Part shown: positions 10,841-26,362 of the stretch, in pieces | How the letters are laid out: each line of letters starts with the position of its first letter | Position numbering within the stretch: position 1 is the stretch's first letter | NCBI RefSeq assembly: GCF_900157375.1 | Contig: NZ_LT721901.1 | Span: forward strand, 676,365 to 740,364 | Source: Mycobacterium rhizamassiliense | GTDB taxonomy: Bacteria; Actinomycetota; Actinomycetes; Mycobacteriales; Mycobacteriaceae | DNA: 64,000 bases | Direction of reading: 5' to 3' | Notes under the pieces: model-generated | What the model was told of the DNA's origin: nothing | The model's input: the letters and a program-made list of their open reading frames with translations, nothing else | The model's database searches: none | Translations under genes and position numbers: made by a program

Positions 10841-11485
10841 TCAGCCCGGGCCGGTGCCCTGCGGGGCGGTGCGCCGGTCCAGGCCCGTGGCCAGCCGCAA
10901 CACCATGTCGGAGAACAACGCATCGGTGTCGATGTCGTCCATCACGCCGGTCATTTCCAGCAGCACGAACCCGTGCAGCGCCGACCAGAACTCCAGCGCG
11001 GCGAAAAAGGCCTGCTCTCCGTCGAGGCCGTAGGAGGACAGCACGGAGATCACCGGCGCGGCCGCGCCCCGGGTGGCCGCGGCGTACTCGGGATCGTCGC
11101 CGCCCAGCGGCATCCGCGTGAACGCCGAATACCGACCCGGGTGGTGGTGCGCGTAGCTACGGTAGGCGCCTGCCATCATCAGCACCGCGTCGTCGCGGGC
11201 GCGGCCCTCCCCGACCCGGTTGAGCATCATGATGATGTCGTCGATGACGCGGATCCGCACGGCGCGGCGCAGGTCTTCCAGGCTGTCGACGTGGTTGTAC
11301 AGCGACGGGCCCTTGGTCCCCAGCTGCATGGCCAGCGCGTTGATGGTCAGCGAATCCCAGCCCTCGCGGTCCAGGAAGGTCAGCGCGCCGTCGACGATGC
11401 CGTCACGGCTCAGCTTGGCGGGACGGGACGGGGATCTGCCCGCGCGCTGGCGGCCGCCCGCCGGCGGTTCCGGCCGAGCTGCCAT
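10841..11485 (-). CDS. TetR-family transcriptional regulator (Rv0681-like)
   Basis: This is a 214-residue regulator. A basic Pro/Arg/Gly N-terminus is followed by a TetR helix-turn-helix at about residues 30-75 (GIVDGALTFLDREGWDSL ... MQLGTKGPSLYNHVDSLEDL). The C-terminal ligand and dimerisation domain is of the kind found with small hydrophobic ligands. A perfect 8-bp inverted repeat lies 36 bp upstream of the start, so the gene is probably autoregulated. The divergent neighbours are two DUF3060 exported proteins, which are candidate targets. The position between rpsL and the DUF3060 genes equals Rv0681. Confidence 0.88.
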   Translation of the reverse strand: MAARPEPPAGGRQRAGRSPSRPAKLSRDGIVDGALTFLDREGWDSLTINALAMQLGTKGPSLYNHVDSLEDLRRAVRIRVIDDIIMMLNRVGEGRARDDAVLMMAGAYRSYAHHHPGRYSAFTRMPLGGDDPEYAAATRGAAAPVISVLSSYGLDGEQAFFAALEFWSALHGFVLLEMTGVMDDIDTDALFSDMVLRLATGLDRRTAPQGTGPG

Positions 11486-11520
11486 GGCGATCGCCCTTCG
11501 ATTGCGGGACCCGGGTACAG

Positions 11521-11543
11521 GTCAACTAATGACTCTAGTTGAC
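11521..11543. promoter_or_regulatory. TetR-type operator (GTCAACTA-N7-TAGTTGAC)
   Basis: There is a perfect 8-bp inverted repeat with a 7-bp spacer, in the gap between the TetR gene (start 11485, minus) and the DUF3060 gene (start 11685, plus). Its form and position are those of a TetR autoregulatory operator. Assignment to this regulator is inferred. Confidence 0.65.
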
Positions 11544-11684
11544 GCACGTGCGAACCTACTCCGGCGGCCGCGGAGTTTCGGCGCGATCGGCGTGGAGAAA
11601 AAAGTTCTGCCATCGGGCGGCCAAATGCACGTAATCTCTTTCCAGGCTCAATTGAGCAAATCACCCGTCGCGAGGGGGCCCGCA

Positions 11685-12053
11685 ATGAAGTGGACGGCCA
11701 TCACCGGGTCGCTGGCTACCTGTCTCATCACAATCATCGCCGCCCCGGCACCGCTCGCCTTCGCCAAGAACGGCGACACCCACATCATCGCCGAGGACAC
11801 CGAGCAGGTGGTCGACTGCGGCGATGCCACGCTGATCGTCAACGGCACGGGAAACACCATCACCGCCCTGGGCAACTGCTACGCGGTGACCGTGATGGGC
11901 TCGAACAACACCATCGTGGCCGACTCGGTTTCCCACGACATCACCGTCTACGGCTACGACCAGGCGGTATTCTACAAGAACGGCTCGCCGATCCTCTGGG
12001 ACCGCGGCCGTGAGCTGGGCATGACGAATCGGCTTCAGCACGTCGGGAGCTGA
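11685..12053 (+). CDS. DUF3060 exported protein (Rv0680c-like)
   Basis: The 122-residue protein opens with a typical Sec signal, MKWTAITGSLATCLITIIAA, and probable cleavage near residue 27 (AFA-KNG). The mature part is DUF3060: repeated short beta-like units such as VNGTGNTITALG and VMGSNNTIVADS, which suggest a small beta-solenoid on the cell surface. The frame is open further upstream, but ATG 11685 is the first start that gives a signal peptide. The following gene is a DUF3060 paralogue 48 bp downstream. Function is unknown. Confidence 0.85.
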   Translation: MKWTAITGSLATCLITIIAAPAPLAFAKNGDTHIIAEDTEQVVDCGDATLIVNGTGNTITALGNCYAVTVMGSNNTIVADSVSHDITVYGYDQAVFYKNGSPILWDRGRELGMTNRLQHVGS

Positions 12054-12101
12054 GCCGCGCCGCGATCGCAGTTACCGTCCACCACAGGGAATCGAGGAAC
12101 G

Positions 12102-12575
12102 TTGCGCGCCAACATGATTGACCGCTCCCCCAGACTGTCCGCAATCGTGTTGGCCCCGGCGATCGCCGCCGTGGCGCTGGCCGGCTGCAGTTCGACGGCC
12201 AACCCGCCGGGTGGCACCACGACAACGACGACGACCACCACGACCAGCGCCGCGGCCGCGTCGACCACGGGCAGCCCGAGCACCACCGCGTCCGTCGAGA
12301 TCGGCAACACCCTGAACTACGGGTCGATGGGGACCACCACCACCCTCGACTGCGCCACCGGGAAGTCGGTGAACGTCGCGGGTTCGGACAACACCCTGAC
12401 CATCACCGGCACCTGCGCGACCGCGTCCATCGGCGGCACCAACAACAAGATCACCTTCGACAAGGTCGAAACACGCATCACGGTGCTGGGTTTGAACAAC
12501 ACCATCACCTATAAGGACGGCGACCCCAAGGTGGACAACCTCGGCTCGGGCAACACCATCAACAAGGGAAGCTGA
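12102..12575 (+). CDS. threonine-rich DUF3060 lipoprotein (Rv0679c-like)
   Basis: The signal sequence ends in a lipobox, ALAGC, with the acylated Cys near residue 29. A low-complexity stretch of about ten consecutive Thr and further Ala/Ser/Thr (about 38-65) would form a flexible, possibly glycosylated stalk. A DUF3060 domain follows with repeats such as VAGSDNTLTITG and VLGLNNTITYKDG. The start is uncertain: TTG at 12102 is 5 bp from a GAGG site, and ATG at 12114 is 16 bp from it. It is paired with the DUF3060 gene just upstream. Function is unknown. Confidence 0.85.
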   Translation: MRANMIDRSPRLSAIVLAPAIAAVALAGCSSTANPPGGTTTTTTTTTTSAAAASTTGSPSTTASVEIGNTLNYGSMGTTTTLDCATGKSVNVAGSDNTLTITGTCATASIGGTNNKITFDKVETRITVLGLNNTITYKDGDPKVDNLGSGNTINKGS

Positions 12576-12590
12576 CCGGCGGTTGTCGAG

Positions 12591-13358
12591 CTAGCCCGCT
12601 GGCGCGCCGTGGCGGCCGGCGCCGGCGGCGAACCGTCCCGCCCCCTCGTTGGCCTCGGCGGCAACCCTCGAGATGCTGGCGAACTCGAAATCGATCGCCT
12701 CGGCCTCCGGCAACCCCCACTGCTGCAGCGCCGATAGTCGATCCGAGCGCAGGCACTGCTGCGGCAGCGCGGCCAATTCGGCCGCCAACGCCTCGGCCGC
12801 CGCACGGGCCTGGCCCTTGGGTACCACCCGGTTAGCCAATCCCATCGCCAGCGCTTCGTCGGCGGCCACCGCGCGTCCGGTGAGAATCATGTCCATCGCC
12901 CGGCTCTGCCCGATCAGCCGCGGCAGCCGCACCGTGCCGCCGTCGATCAGCGGCACTCCCCAGCGCCGGCAGAACACGCCGAATACGGCGTCTTCCTCGG
13001 CCACGCGCAGGTCACACCAGATGGCCAGCTCCAGTCCGCCAGCCACCGCATAGCCGCTCACCGCCGCGATCACCGGCTTCGACAGCACCATGCGGGACGG
13101 GCCCATCGGCCCCGGCCCGGTCCGATGCACAACGTTTGCGTCCGTCGTGCCGAAGGCTTTCAAATCGGCTCCCGCACAGAAGGTTCCGTTATCACCCCAC
13201 AGCACCGCGACCGAAGCGGAATCGTCACGGTCGAAGGCTTCGAACGCCTCGCACAGCGCGGCCGCCGTCGGGCCGTTGACGGCGTTACGCGCGCCGGGCC
13301 GGTCCAGGATCACCGTGGTCACCGGACCCTCGCGTTCCACACGCACGGGCTCGTTCAT
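12591..13358 (-). CDS. echA5: enoyl-CoA hydratase/isomerase family protein
   Basis: This is a 255-residue crotonase-fold protein acting on acyl-CoA thioesters. The CoA/oxyanion segment GTFCAGADLKAFG is near residue 60 and VSGYAVAGGLELAIWCD is near 105, providing the oxyanion-hole amides. In the active-site helix the usual hydratase Glu pair is only partly kept, so isomerase or other crotonase chemistry is possible. Its ATG overlaps the stop of the upstream regulator by 4 bp (ATGA), making it the last gene of fadE8-echA4-regulator-echA5. Its stop lies only 15 bp from the convergent DUF3060 gene, where M. tuberculosis carries mmpS5-mmpL5. Confidence 0.88.
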   Translation of the reverse strand: MNEPVRVEREGPVTTVILDRPGARNAVNGPTAAALCEAFEAFDRDDSASVAVLWGDNGTFCAGADLKAFGTTDANVVHRTGPGPMGPSRMVLSKPVIAAVSGYAVAGGLELAIWCDLRVAEEDAVFGVFCRRWGVPLIDGGTVRLPRLIGQSRAMDMILTGRAVAADEALAMGLANRVVPKGQARAAAEALAAELAALPQQCLRSDRLSALQQWGLPEAEAIDFEFASISRVAAEANEGAGRFAAGAGRHGAPAG

Positions 13359-14077
13359 GTCGCCTCCAGGAGTTGGGATAGGTCGCGTCGTTGCGCCAAT
13401 TCAGTGGCGAAGTCGTGATAGGTATCGCGCAGCCCGGGGCCGGGCCACTCGGCGGGCAGCAATTCGGCCGGCAGCATCGGATCGGTGAGCAGGTGGCGCA
13501 CTATCGCCGCGGCGACCAGGAACCGGCCCGGAATATCCGGGGCCCCAGCCATTTCCGCGAGCAGCCGGTGTCCGGTATCGGCCCACTCGGGCAGGTCCCA
13601 CAGCTGGCCGGCCAGTTCGGCGGGGGCGTCGTCGTGGGCGCTCAATAGCCGCACCCGCTGCCGCACCTCGGGCTCCAGCTCGAGGTCCAGGTTATCGGGC
13701 CGCATCCAGACGCCCTCGCGCAGCTCACCGAAACGCTTGTTGTGCATAGTCGTTCGCAGCGTCGCGCGGGTGCGGGCATCGGTGCCCACACTGGTGACGA
13801 TCACGACGTGCCAGGATCCGTGCCAGTCCCGGGTGCGCGGGCGCATCGCGTCGTCCTGGCGGCGCTGGCGAGCCAGCAGCCGATCCGACAGCCGGTAGCC
13901 GTCGTCGGAACGAATCAGGTCCCCAACGCTGACCATGCGGGTCAGCGCGACCCTTAGGGTTGTCTCCTTGATACCGAAATCGGTTGTCAGACGGATTAAT
14001 TCGCTAGCGCTGGCCCACGCCGGGTGTGCGCCCAGCAGCACGCTCAGCACCACCGACCGCGCTGTCATATCCGGCAT
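13355..14077 (-). CDS. PaaX-like transcriptional regulator (Rv0674-like)
   Basis: The 240-residue protein has a PaaX-type N-terminal winged helix (ARSVVLSVLLGAHPAWASASELIRL ... TTLRVALTRMVSVGDL, about residues 5-55) followed by the PaaX middle and C-terminal domains. PaaX proteins repress aromatic acid (phenylacetyl-CoA) catabolism and respond to CoA thioesters. It lies inside the fadE8-echA4-echA5 operon, 3 bp after echA4 and overlapping echA5 by 4 bp, so it most likely senses an acyl-CoA made or used by these enzymes. That link is inference. Confidence 0.87.
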   Translation of the reverse strand: MPDMTARSVVLSVLLGAHPAWASASELIRLTTDFGIKETTLRVALTRMVSVGDLIRSDDGYRLSDRLLARQRRQDDAMRPRTRDWHGSWHVVIVTSVGTDARTRATLRTTMHNKRFGELREGVWMRPDNLDLELEPEVRQRVRLLSAHDDAPAELAGQLWDLPEWADTGHRLLAEMAGAPDIPGRFLVAAAIVRHLLTDPMLPAELLPAEWPGPGLRDTYHDFATELAQRRDLSQLLEAT

Positions 14078-14080
14078 GCG

Positions 14081-15019
14081 CTAGACCTCGGAGGCCCGCC
14101 GGCCGTGGTCGCCGAATGGCTCGTCGCGATGGCGCACCGCCTCACGGAAGCCGTGCTCGACCGAGTCGGCGACGAACGCGTGCCCCTCGGGTGTATGGCG
14201 GGCGACGCCGTCGAACACGGTGCTGACCATCCTGCTGGTGGCCACACCCTGTTGCAGCAGAGCCGAATTCAGCGCGAGCTTGATCATGATCAGCTGGTTC
14301 ACCGGCACCGCCGCGATCCGCTGCACGAGTCGCTCGGTGCGCTCGTCGAGGTCTTTGGGATCGGGCGCCTCGACGGCCAGACCCCACTCGGCAGCCTGCG
14401 CGCCGGTGATGGAGTCGCCGGTGAACAGCAGGCGCTTGGCGCGTTGGTCGCCGAGGCGGTGGGCCCACAGGCCCGCCGCCGGCACCCCCCACACCCGGGT
14501 CGGCGGGTAGCCGATCTTGGCGTCCGCGGCGGCGATCACCTGGTCGGCATGCAAGGCGATGTCGGTGCCGCCGGCCACGCAGTAGCCGTGAATCTTGACC
14601 ACCGTTGGCTTGTCGGCGTGCATCAGGCTGGAGAAGCCGCGCACGAATCGGCTCATCATCTGGTAGTCGATCATCGGATCCCAGGGCTGATCCGGCATGT
14701 GGTTGATGCCCTGCGTCTTGCCGTCCAGCACGGTGCCCGCGTACGCGCCGGTGCCGCCGGCCGATCCGGTGCGGTCGGCGTAGGCGGACAGGTCGAAACC
14801 CGCGCAGAATCCCTCGCCGCGGCCCGACACCAGGATGACGTGCACTCCCGGGTCGAGGTCGGCACGCTCCACCAACGCCGAGAGCTCCAGCGGGGTGTCC
14901 GCGACGATCGCGTTGCCCTTCTCCGGCCGGTTGAACGTGATGCGCGCGACTCGGTCGGTGACCTCGTAGGTCATCGTCTTGAGGTTGTCGAAGTCGACCG
15001 GCCTGATGGCGTGAGTCAT
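14081..15019 (-). CDS. echA4: enoyl-CoA hydratase
   Basis: Starting at ATG 15019 the protein has 312 residues, the length of Rv0673. The frame is open upstream, but that stretch lies inside the fadE8 gene in another frame and has no family similarity. Crotonase features are ITFNRPEKGNAI (about 24-35), SGRGEGFCAGFDLSAYA (about 58-74) and KIHGYCVAGGTDIALHAD (about 130-147). The C-terminus is extended in the manner of this subfamily. It lies 8 bp after fadE8 in a beta-oxidation-like operon. Confidence 0.88.
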   Translation of the reverse strand: MTHAIRPVDFDNLKTMTYEVTDRVARITFNRPEKGNAIVADTPLELSALVERADLDPGVHVILVSGRGEGFCAGFDLSAYADRTGSAGGTGAYAGTVLDGKTQGINHMPDQPWDPMIDYQMMSRFVRGFSSLMHADKPTVVKIHGYCVAGGTDIALHADQVIAAADAKIGYPPTRVWGVPAAGLWAHRLGDQRAKRLLFTGDSITGAQAAEWGLAVEAPDPKDLDERTERLVQRIAAVPVNQLIMIKLALNSALLQQGVATSRMVSTVFDGVARHTPEGHAFVADSVEHGFREAVRHRDEPFGDHGRRASEV

Positions 15020-15027
15020 GTTGGGGT

Positions 15028-16656
15028 TCAGCCCTTTACCAGGACTCGTTCCAGAATGGGCGCCAGGTCGAGCCCGGTCGGCATGGTGCCGAACGCGCCG
15101 CCCCACTGGCCGCCCAGCCTGGTCGCGAGGAAGGCCTCGGCGACGGCGGGGTGACCGTGGCGCAGCAGCAGCGAGCCCTGCAGCGCCAGGCAGATGTCCT
15201 CGGCGACCTTGCGGGCCCGGTAGGCGATGGCGTCCAGGTCGGCCAGGTCTTGCCGCAGCCGCTCGACGTGGCCGCCCAGCCGCGGGTCCTGGGTCGCGCT
15301 CTCGGAAAGCTCCGCGAACAGCACCTCGACACATTCCGGGCGAGTTGCCATGGCGCGCAAGGTATCCAGGGCGCTGACGTTGCCAGAGCCCTCCCAGATT
15401 CCCATCAGCGGGGCCTCGCGGTACAACCGCGGCATGCCGGACTCCTCGACGTAACCGTTGCCGCCCAAGCATTCCAGCGCCTCGGCGGCGTGCGGGGTGG
15501 CGCGCTTGCACACCCAGTACTTGCTGGCTGCCAAGCCGATGCGGCGCAGCAGCGTTTCCTTCTCGTCGCCACGCAACGCCTTGTCGGTGGCGCCGGCCAT
15601 CCGCATCGCGACGATCGTGGCGGCTTCGGCCTCGACGGCCAGGTCGGCCAGCACGTTGCGCATCAGCGGCTGGTCAATCAGATAGGCGCCGAACGCCTTT
15701 CGATGCTGGGTGTGGTGGATGGCGCGGGTCAGGCCGGTACGCATGCTGGTGGCGCTGCCCAGGGCGCAGTCCAGGCGGGTCAGGTTCACCATTTCGATGA
15801 TGGTCGGGACGCCGCGCCCCTCCTCGCCCACCAGCCACGCGATGGCGCCGTCGTATTCGACCTCACTCGAGGCGTTGGCGTGGTTGCCGAGCTTGTCCTT
15901 CAAGCGCTGCAGGAACATTCGGTTGCGGCTGCCGTCGGGCAGCACCCGCGGCAGCATGAAGCACGACAGCCCGCCCGGGGCCTGGGCGAGCACCAGGAAG
16001 ATGTCGCACATCGGCGCCGAGGTGAACCACTTGTGACCGGTCAGGCTGTAGCTGCCGTCGCCGTTTGGAGTGGCCTGCGTGGTGCCGGCCCGTACGTCGG
16101 ACCCACCCTGCTTCTCGGTCATCGACATACCCGCGGTGATGCCGGCCTTCGTGGTGGCCAGCTTGAGCTCCGGGTCGTACTCGCGGCTGGTCAGCAGCGG
16201 CTCGTACACCGCGGCCAGCTCGGGGTTGTAGCGCAGGGCCGGGACGACGGCGTAGGTCATCGAGATCGGGCAGACGTGCCCAGGCTCCACCGTCCACGCC
16301 GAAGTCTTGGCGGCCCGCACCACGTGCGCGCCCGGTCGGTCGTCGGCCCACGGCGCGGCGTGCATGCCGTGCGCGATCGCCGCACGCATCAGCTCGTGGT
16401 ACGCCGGATCGAATTCGACCTCGTCGACGCGGTGCCCGGTGCGGTCGTGGGTGTGCAGGATGGGCTGGTTACGGTCCGCAAGCTCGCCCCAGCGCTGCGC
16501 TTCGTGACTGGCCGACAGCGCCCCCACGGCGTGGACCTCTTCCAGCCCCCACTCCCCGCCCTCCCGGATCAGGGCCTCGAGCAGCATCGGCGAGGTGGCG
16601 GGGTTGTGGTTCTCCAGCTGCGGAACCTGGTTGGTGACGACGTGCGTGTCTGACAT
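15028..16656 (-). CDS. fadE8: acyl-CoA dehydrogenase, AidB-like
   Basis: The protein has 542 residues from ATG 16656 (MSDTHVVTNQ). It is a flavoenzyme of the AidB-like branch of acyl-CoA dehydrogenases, longer than the ~380-residue catabolic enzymes. Visible motifs are MSMTEKQGGSDVRAGTT (about 178-194), LTGHKWFTSAPMCD (about 204-217) and the C-terminal LECLGGNGYVEESGMPRLYREAPL. A TAATAT -10 element exactly 7 bp before this ATG supports the start and a leaderless mRNA. Upstream ATG 16665 lies within that -10 element. It is the first gene of the fadE8-echA4-paaX-like-echA5 operon. Confidence 0.9.
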   Translation of the reverse strand: MSDTHVVTNQVPQLENHNPATSPMLLEALIREGGEWGLEEVHAVGALSASHEAQRWGELADRNQPILHTHDRTGHRVDEVEFDPAYHELMRAAIAHGMHAAPWADDRPGAHVVRAAKTSAWTVEPGHVCPISMTYAVVPALRYNPELAAVYEPLLTSREYDPELKLATTKAGITAGMSMTEKQGGSDVRAGTTQATPNGDGSYSLTGHKWFTSAPMCDIFLVLAQAPGGLSCFMLPRVLPDGSRNRMFLQRLKDKLGNHANASSEVEYDGAIAWLVGEEGRGVPTIIEMVNLTRLDCALGSATSMRTGLTRAIHHTQHRKAFGAYLIDQPLMRNVLADLAVEAEAATIVAMRMAGATDKALRGDEKETLLRRIGLAASKYWVCKRATPHAAEALECLGGNGYVEESGMPRLYREAPLMGIWEGSGNVSALDTLRAMATRPECVEVLFAELSESATQDPRLGGHVERLRQDLADLDAIAYRARKVAEDICLALQGSLLLRHGHPAVAEAFLATRLGGQWGGAFGTMPTGLDLAPILERVLVKG

Positions 16657-16663
16657 GCCACTC

Positions 16664-16691
16664 ATATTACATTTTCCCGACAACCGCACAA
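16664..16691 (-). promoter_or_regulatory. fadE8 promoter, predicted leaderless transcript
   Basis: On the minus strand a TTGTGC element (16686-16691) is separated by 16 bp from TAATAT (16664-16669), which ends 7 bp before ATG 16656. Transcription would start at or next to the ATG. A 9-bp palindrome, GTGTTACAC, at 16695-16703 abuts the -35 side and could bind a regulator. Confidence 0.55.
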
Positions 16692-16702
16692 GAGGTGTAA
16701 CA

Positions 16703-17530
16703 CTAACGCGCGTGTGTCGCGAAGAACTGCCATAGCGTCTGCGCCGCCCACGACGGCCAGTCGTGGCCGCCCTGATCGATCGTGATCAGCACGACGCCCC
16801 GGTTGTCGGCGCACCCGGCGGTCGAGGTGGTGACCGGCCCGTCCGTCGTCGCGGCCGGCGCCCCGCATTGGTCGACCCTGCGCCAGAACGCATTCACGTC
16901 CGGAATCGGTGGGCCGTCGATCACGCTGTACCCCGGGCCGCCGCCGTACGGCACGAGATGATCAGCGGTCCCGTGGATGTGCATGACCGACGTCGGCCGC
17001 GGAGACGGACACGCGTTCAGCTGGACACCGGCGACCGGCCCGATCGCCGCGAAGATGTCGGTGGTGCATGCCAGCGTGTAGGACATGATGCCGCCGTTGC
17101 TCATGCCGGTGGCGTAGACCCGCGCGGGGTCGATGCCGACGTGGCGGGAGATGTCGTCGACGACCGCGCGGATGAAGCCCACGTCGTCGACGCCGTCTCG
17201 GCCCGCGCGCCCGCAGCAGGTCTGCCCGTCGACGTTCCAGGCGTTCCCGAGGCCATCCGGGTAGGCCACCACGAATTTAGTGGGGTCGGCCACATCGTCC
17301 CAGTGGAAGTCCGTTTCGACCTGTGCGGCACTGCCCGTCACCCCGTGCATCACCAGCACCAGCGGGGCCGAACCCGGAAGGCCGTCGGGCAGATGCAGGC
17401 GATAGCTGCGTTCGTGCCCACCCACGGTGAGGTGGTGGAGGCTGGTGCCCTTGACGAAGCCCGATGGCATCGTCGAGCAACCCGCCACGACGAGCGCCAA
17501 CCCGAGTAACGCGGCGAGCCGTCCGAGCAT
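16703..17530 (-). CDS. lpqP: lipoprotein esterase of the PHB-depolymerase-like family
   Basis: The protein has 275 residues. A short signal sequence ends in the lipobox VVAGC, with Cys18 as lipid anchor. The alpha/beta-hydrolase core resembles polyhydroxybutyrate depolymerase and feruloyl esterase: VMHGVTGSA oxyanion region (about 59-67), nucleophile elbow GMSNGG (about 142-147), an Asp in HGTADHLVPYGGG and a His in DQGGHDWPSW. The natural substrate is unknown. It is directly upstream of fadE8 on the same strand, although fadE8 appears to have its own promoter. It corresponds to Rv0671. Confidence 0.87.
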   Translation of the reverse strand: MLGRLAALLGLALVVAGCSTMPSGFVKGTSLHHLTVGGHERSYRLHLPDGLPGSAPLVLVMHGVTGSAAQVETDFHWDDVADPTKFVVAYPDGLGNAWNVDGQTCCGRAGRDGVDDVGFIRAVVDDISRHVGIDPARVYATGMSNGGIMSYTLACTTDIFAAIGPVAGVQLNACPSPRPTSVMHIHGTADHLVPYGGGPGYSVIDGPPIPDVNAFWRRVDQCGAPAATTDGPVTTSTAGCADNRGVVLITIDQGGHDWPSWAAQTLWQFFATHAR

Positions 17531-17540
17531 AGGCCCGCAA

Positions 17541-18299
17541 TCAGCCCTTCGTCTTTTCCCGCAGGAAGGCGATGTCGTCTTTGCGCCCCACGTCCGCCGT
17601 TTCGCAAACCACGGGCGCCCCAGCGGATTTCACGGCCGCGACCAACAAGTCGGGGTCGATCTGGCCGGTGCCCAGGTTGGCGTGGCGGTCGCGGCCCGAG
17701 CCGGCCTCGTCCTTGGAATCGTTGCAGTGCACCAGGTCGATGCGCCCGGTGATGGCCTTGATGCGGGCCACCGCGTCGATCATCGCCTCACCCGCCGCCC
17801 ACGTGTGGCACGTGTCCAGGCAGAAGCCAATCCCGGTGTCGCCGATGACATCCCAGAGCCGGCCGATGATGTCGAAGCGCCGCGCCATCGCGTGGTCGCC
17901 GCCGGCGGTGTTCTCCAGATACACCGGGACGGTGGTCTCCAGCTGGTCGAGCGCCTTGCGCCAGCGGACGAAACCCTCGTCCAGGTCGTTGTCGTCGGCG
18001 ACGTGCCCGCCGTGCACGATGACCGCCGCGGCACCGATGTCGGCGGCCGCGTCGCACGTCTGCTGCAGGATCTTGCGCGACGGGATCCGCACCTTGTTGT
18101 TCGCCGACGCGACGTTGATCAGGTAGGGCGCGTGCACATAGATCGGCAGCGCCGCGGCCTTCAGCACGTCGGCATCCTCCCGGGGCTTGGGCGCCTTCCA
18201 GCTCTGCGGGTTGCCGAGGAAGATCTGTACCAGGTCGGCGCCCTCGGCGGCCGCGGCCGCCAGCGGGTCCTGCGGACTGACGTGTGAACCGATAAGCAC
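17541..18299 (-). CDS. end: endonuclease IV (AP endonuclease)
   Basis: This is a complete 252-residue Nfo-type TIM-barrel nuclease that cuts DNA 5' to abasic sites using three zinc ions. It opens with MLIGSHVSP and has the metal-ligand segments [20 protein letters not shown] (about 92-99), YLENTAGG with the metal Glu (about 131-138), [13 protein letters not shown] (about 158-170) and [22 protein letters not shown] (split around residues 188-209). It lies downstream of the rpoC terminator on the same strand and 10 bp before lpqP. Confidence 0.95.
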   Translation of the reverse strand: MLIGSHVSPQDPLAAAAAEGADLVQIFLGNPQSWKAPKPREDADVLKAAALPIYVHAPYLINVASANNKVRIPSRKILQQTCDAAADIGAAAVIVHGGHVADDNDLDEGFVRWRKALDQLETTVPVYLENTAGGDHAMARRFDIIGRLWDVIGDTGIGFCLDTCHTWAAGEAMIDAVARIKAITGRIDLVHCNDSKDEAGSGRDRHANLGTGQIDPDLLVAAVKSAGAPVVCETADVGRKDDIAFLREKTKG

Positions 18300-18373
18300 G
18301 TGGGCCAGTGTAGTGAGGGCCCCCGACGGCCCGTGGTGGCGCCGAGCGTGAAGCTAGCCGCACACTCGGCGCA

Positions 18374-18409
18374 CGAAAAAGCCCCGGGTGAAAACCCGGG
18401 GCTTTTTCG
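18374..18409 (-). terminator. intrinsic terminator after rpoC
   Basis: A 16-bp perfect inverted repeat (arms 18374-18389 and 18394-18409, core GCCCCGGGT) with a 4-nt loop. The A-rich and T-rich ends provide a U tract on the minus strand. It starts 9 bp after the rpoC stop codon. Confidence 0.85.
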
Positions 18410-18417
18410 ATTGTTGA

Positions 18418-22392
<3,975 letters not shown>

Positions 22393-22402
22393 TTAGTAAC
22401 TA

Positions 22403-26307
<3,905 letters not shown>

Positions 26308-26345
26308 CAAAACCACCCCGGCAGCCTTGCGGCGACCGGGGTGGT
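26308..26345 (-). terminator. intrinsic terminator after mceG
   Basis: A 10-bp perfect stem (arms 26312-26321 and 26336-26345, ACCACCCCGG and its complement) with a 14-nt loop. It is followed on the minus strand by TTTT. It lies 18 bp beyond the mceG stop. Confidence 0.75.
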
Positions 26346-26362
26346 CAGGCGGTGTCGGTCGG

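Noticed and set aside
15020..15511. N-terminal extension of echA4 to 15511
   Set aside because: The extra sequence lies within fadE8 in another frame and shows no crotonase similarity; ATG 15019 gives the family length.
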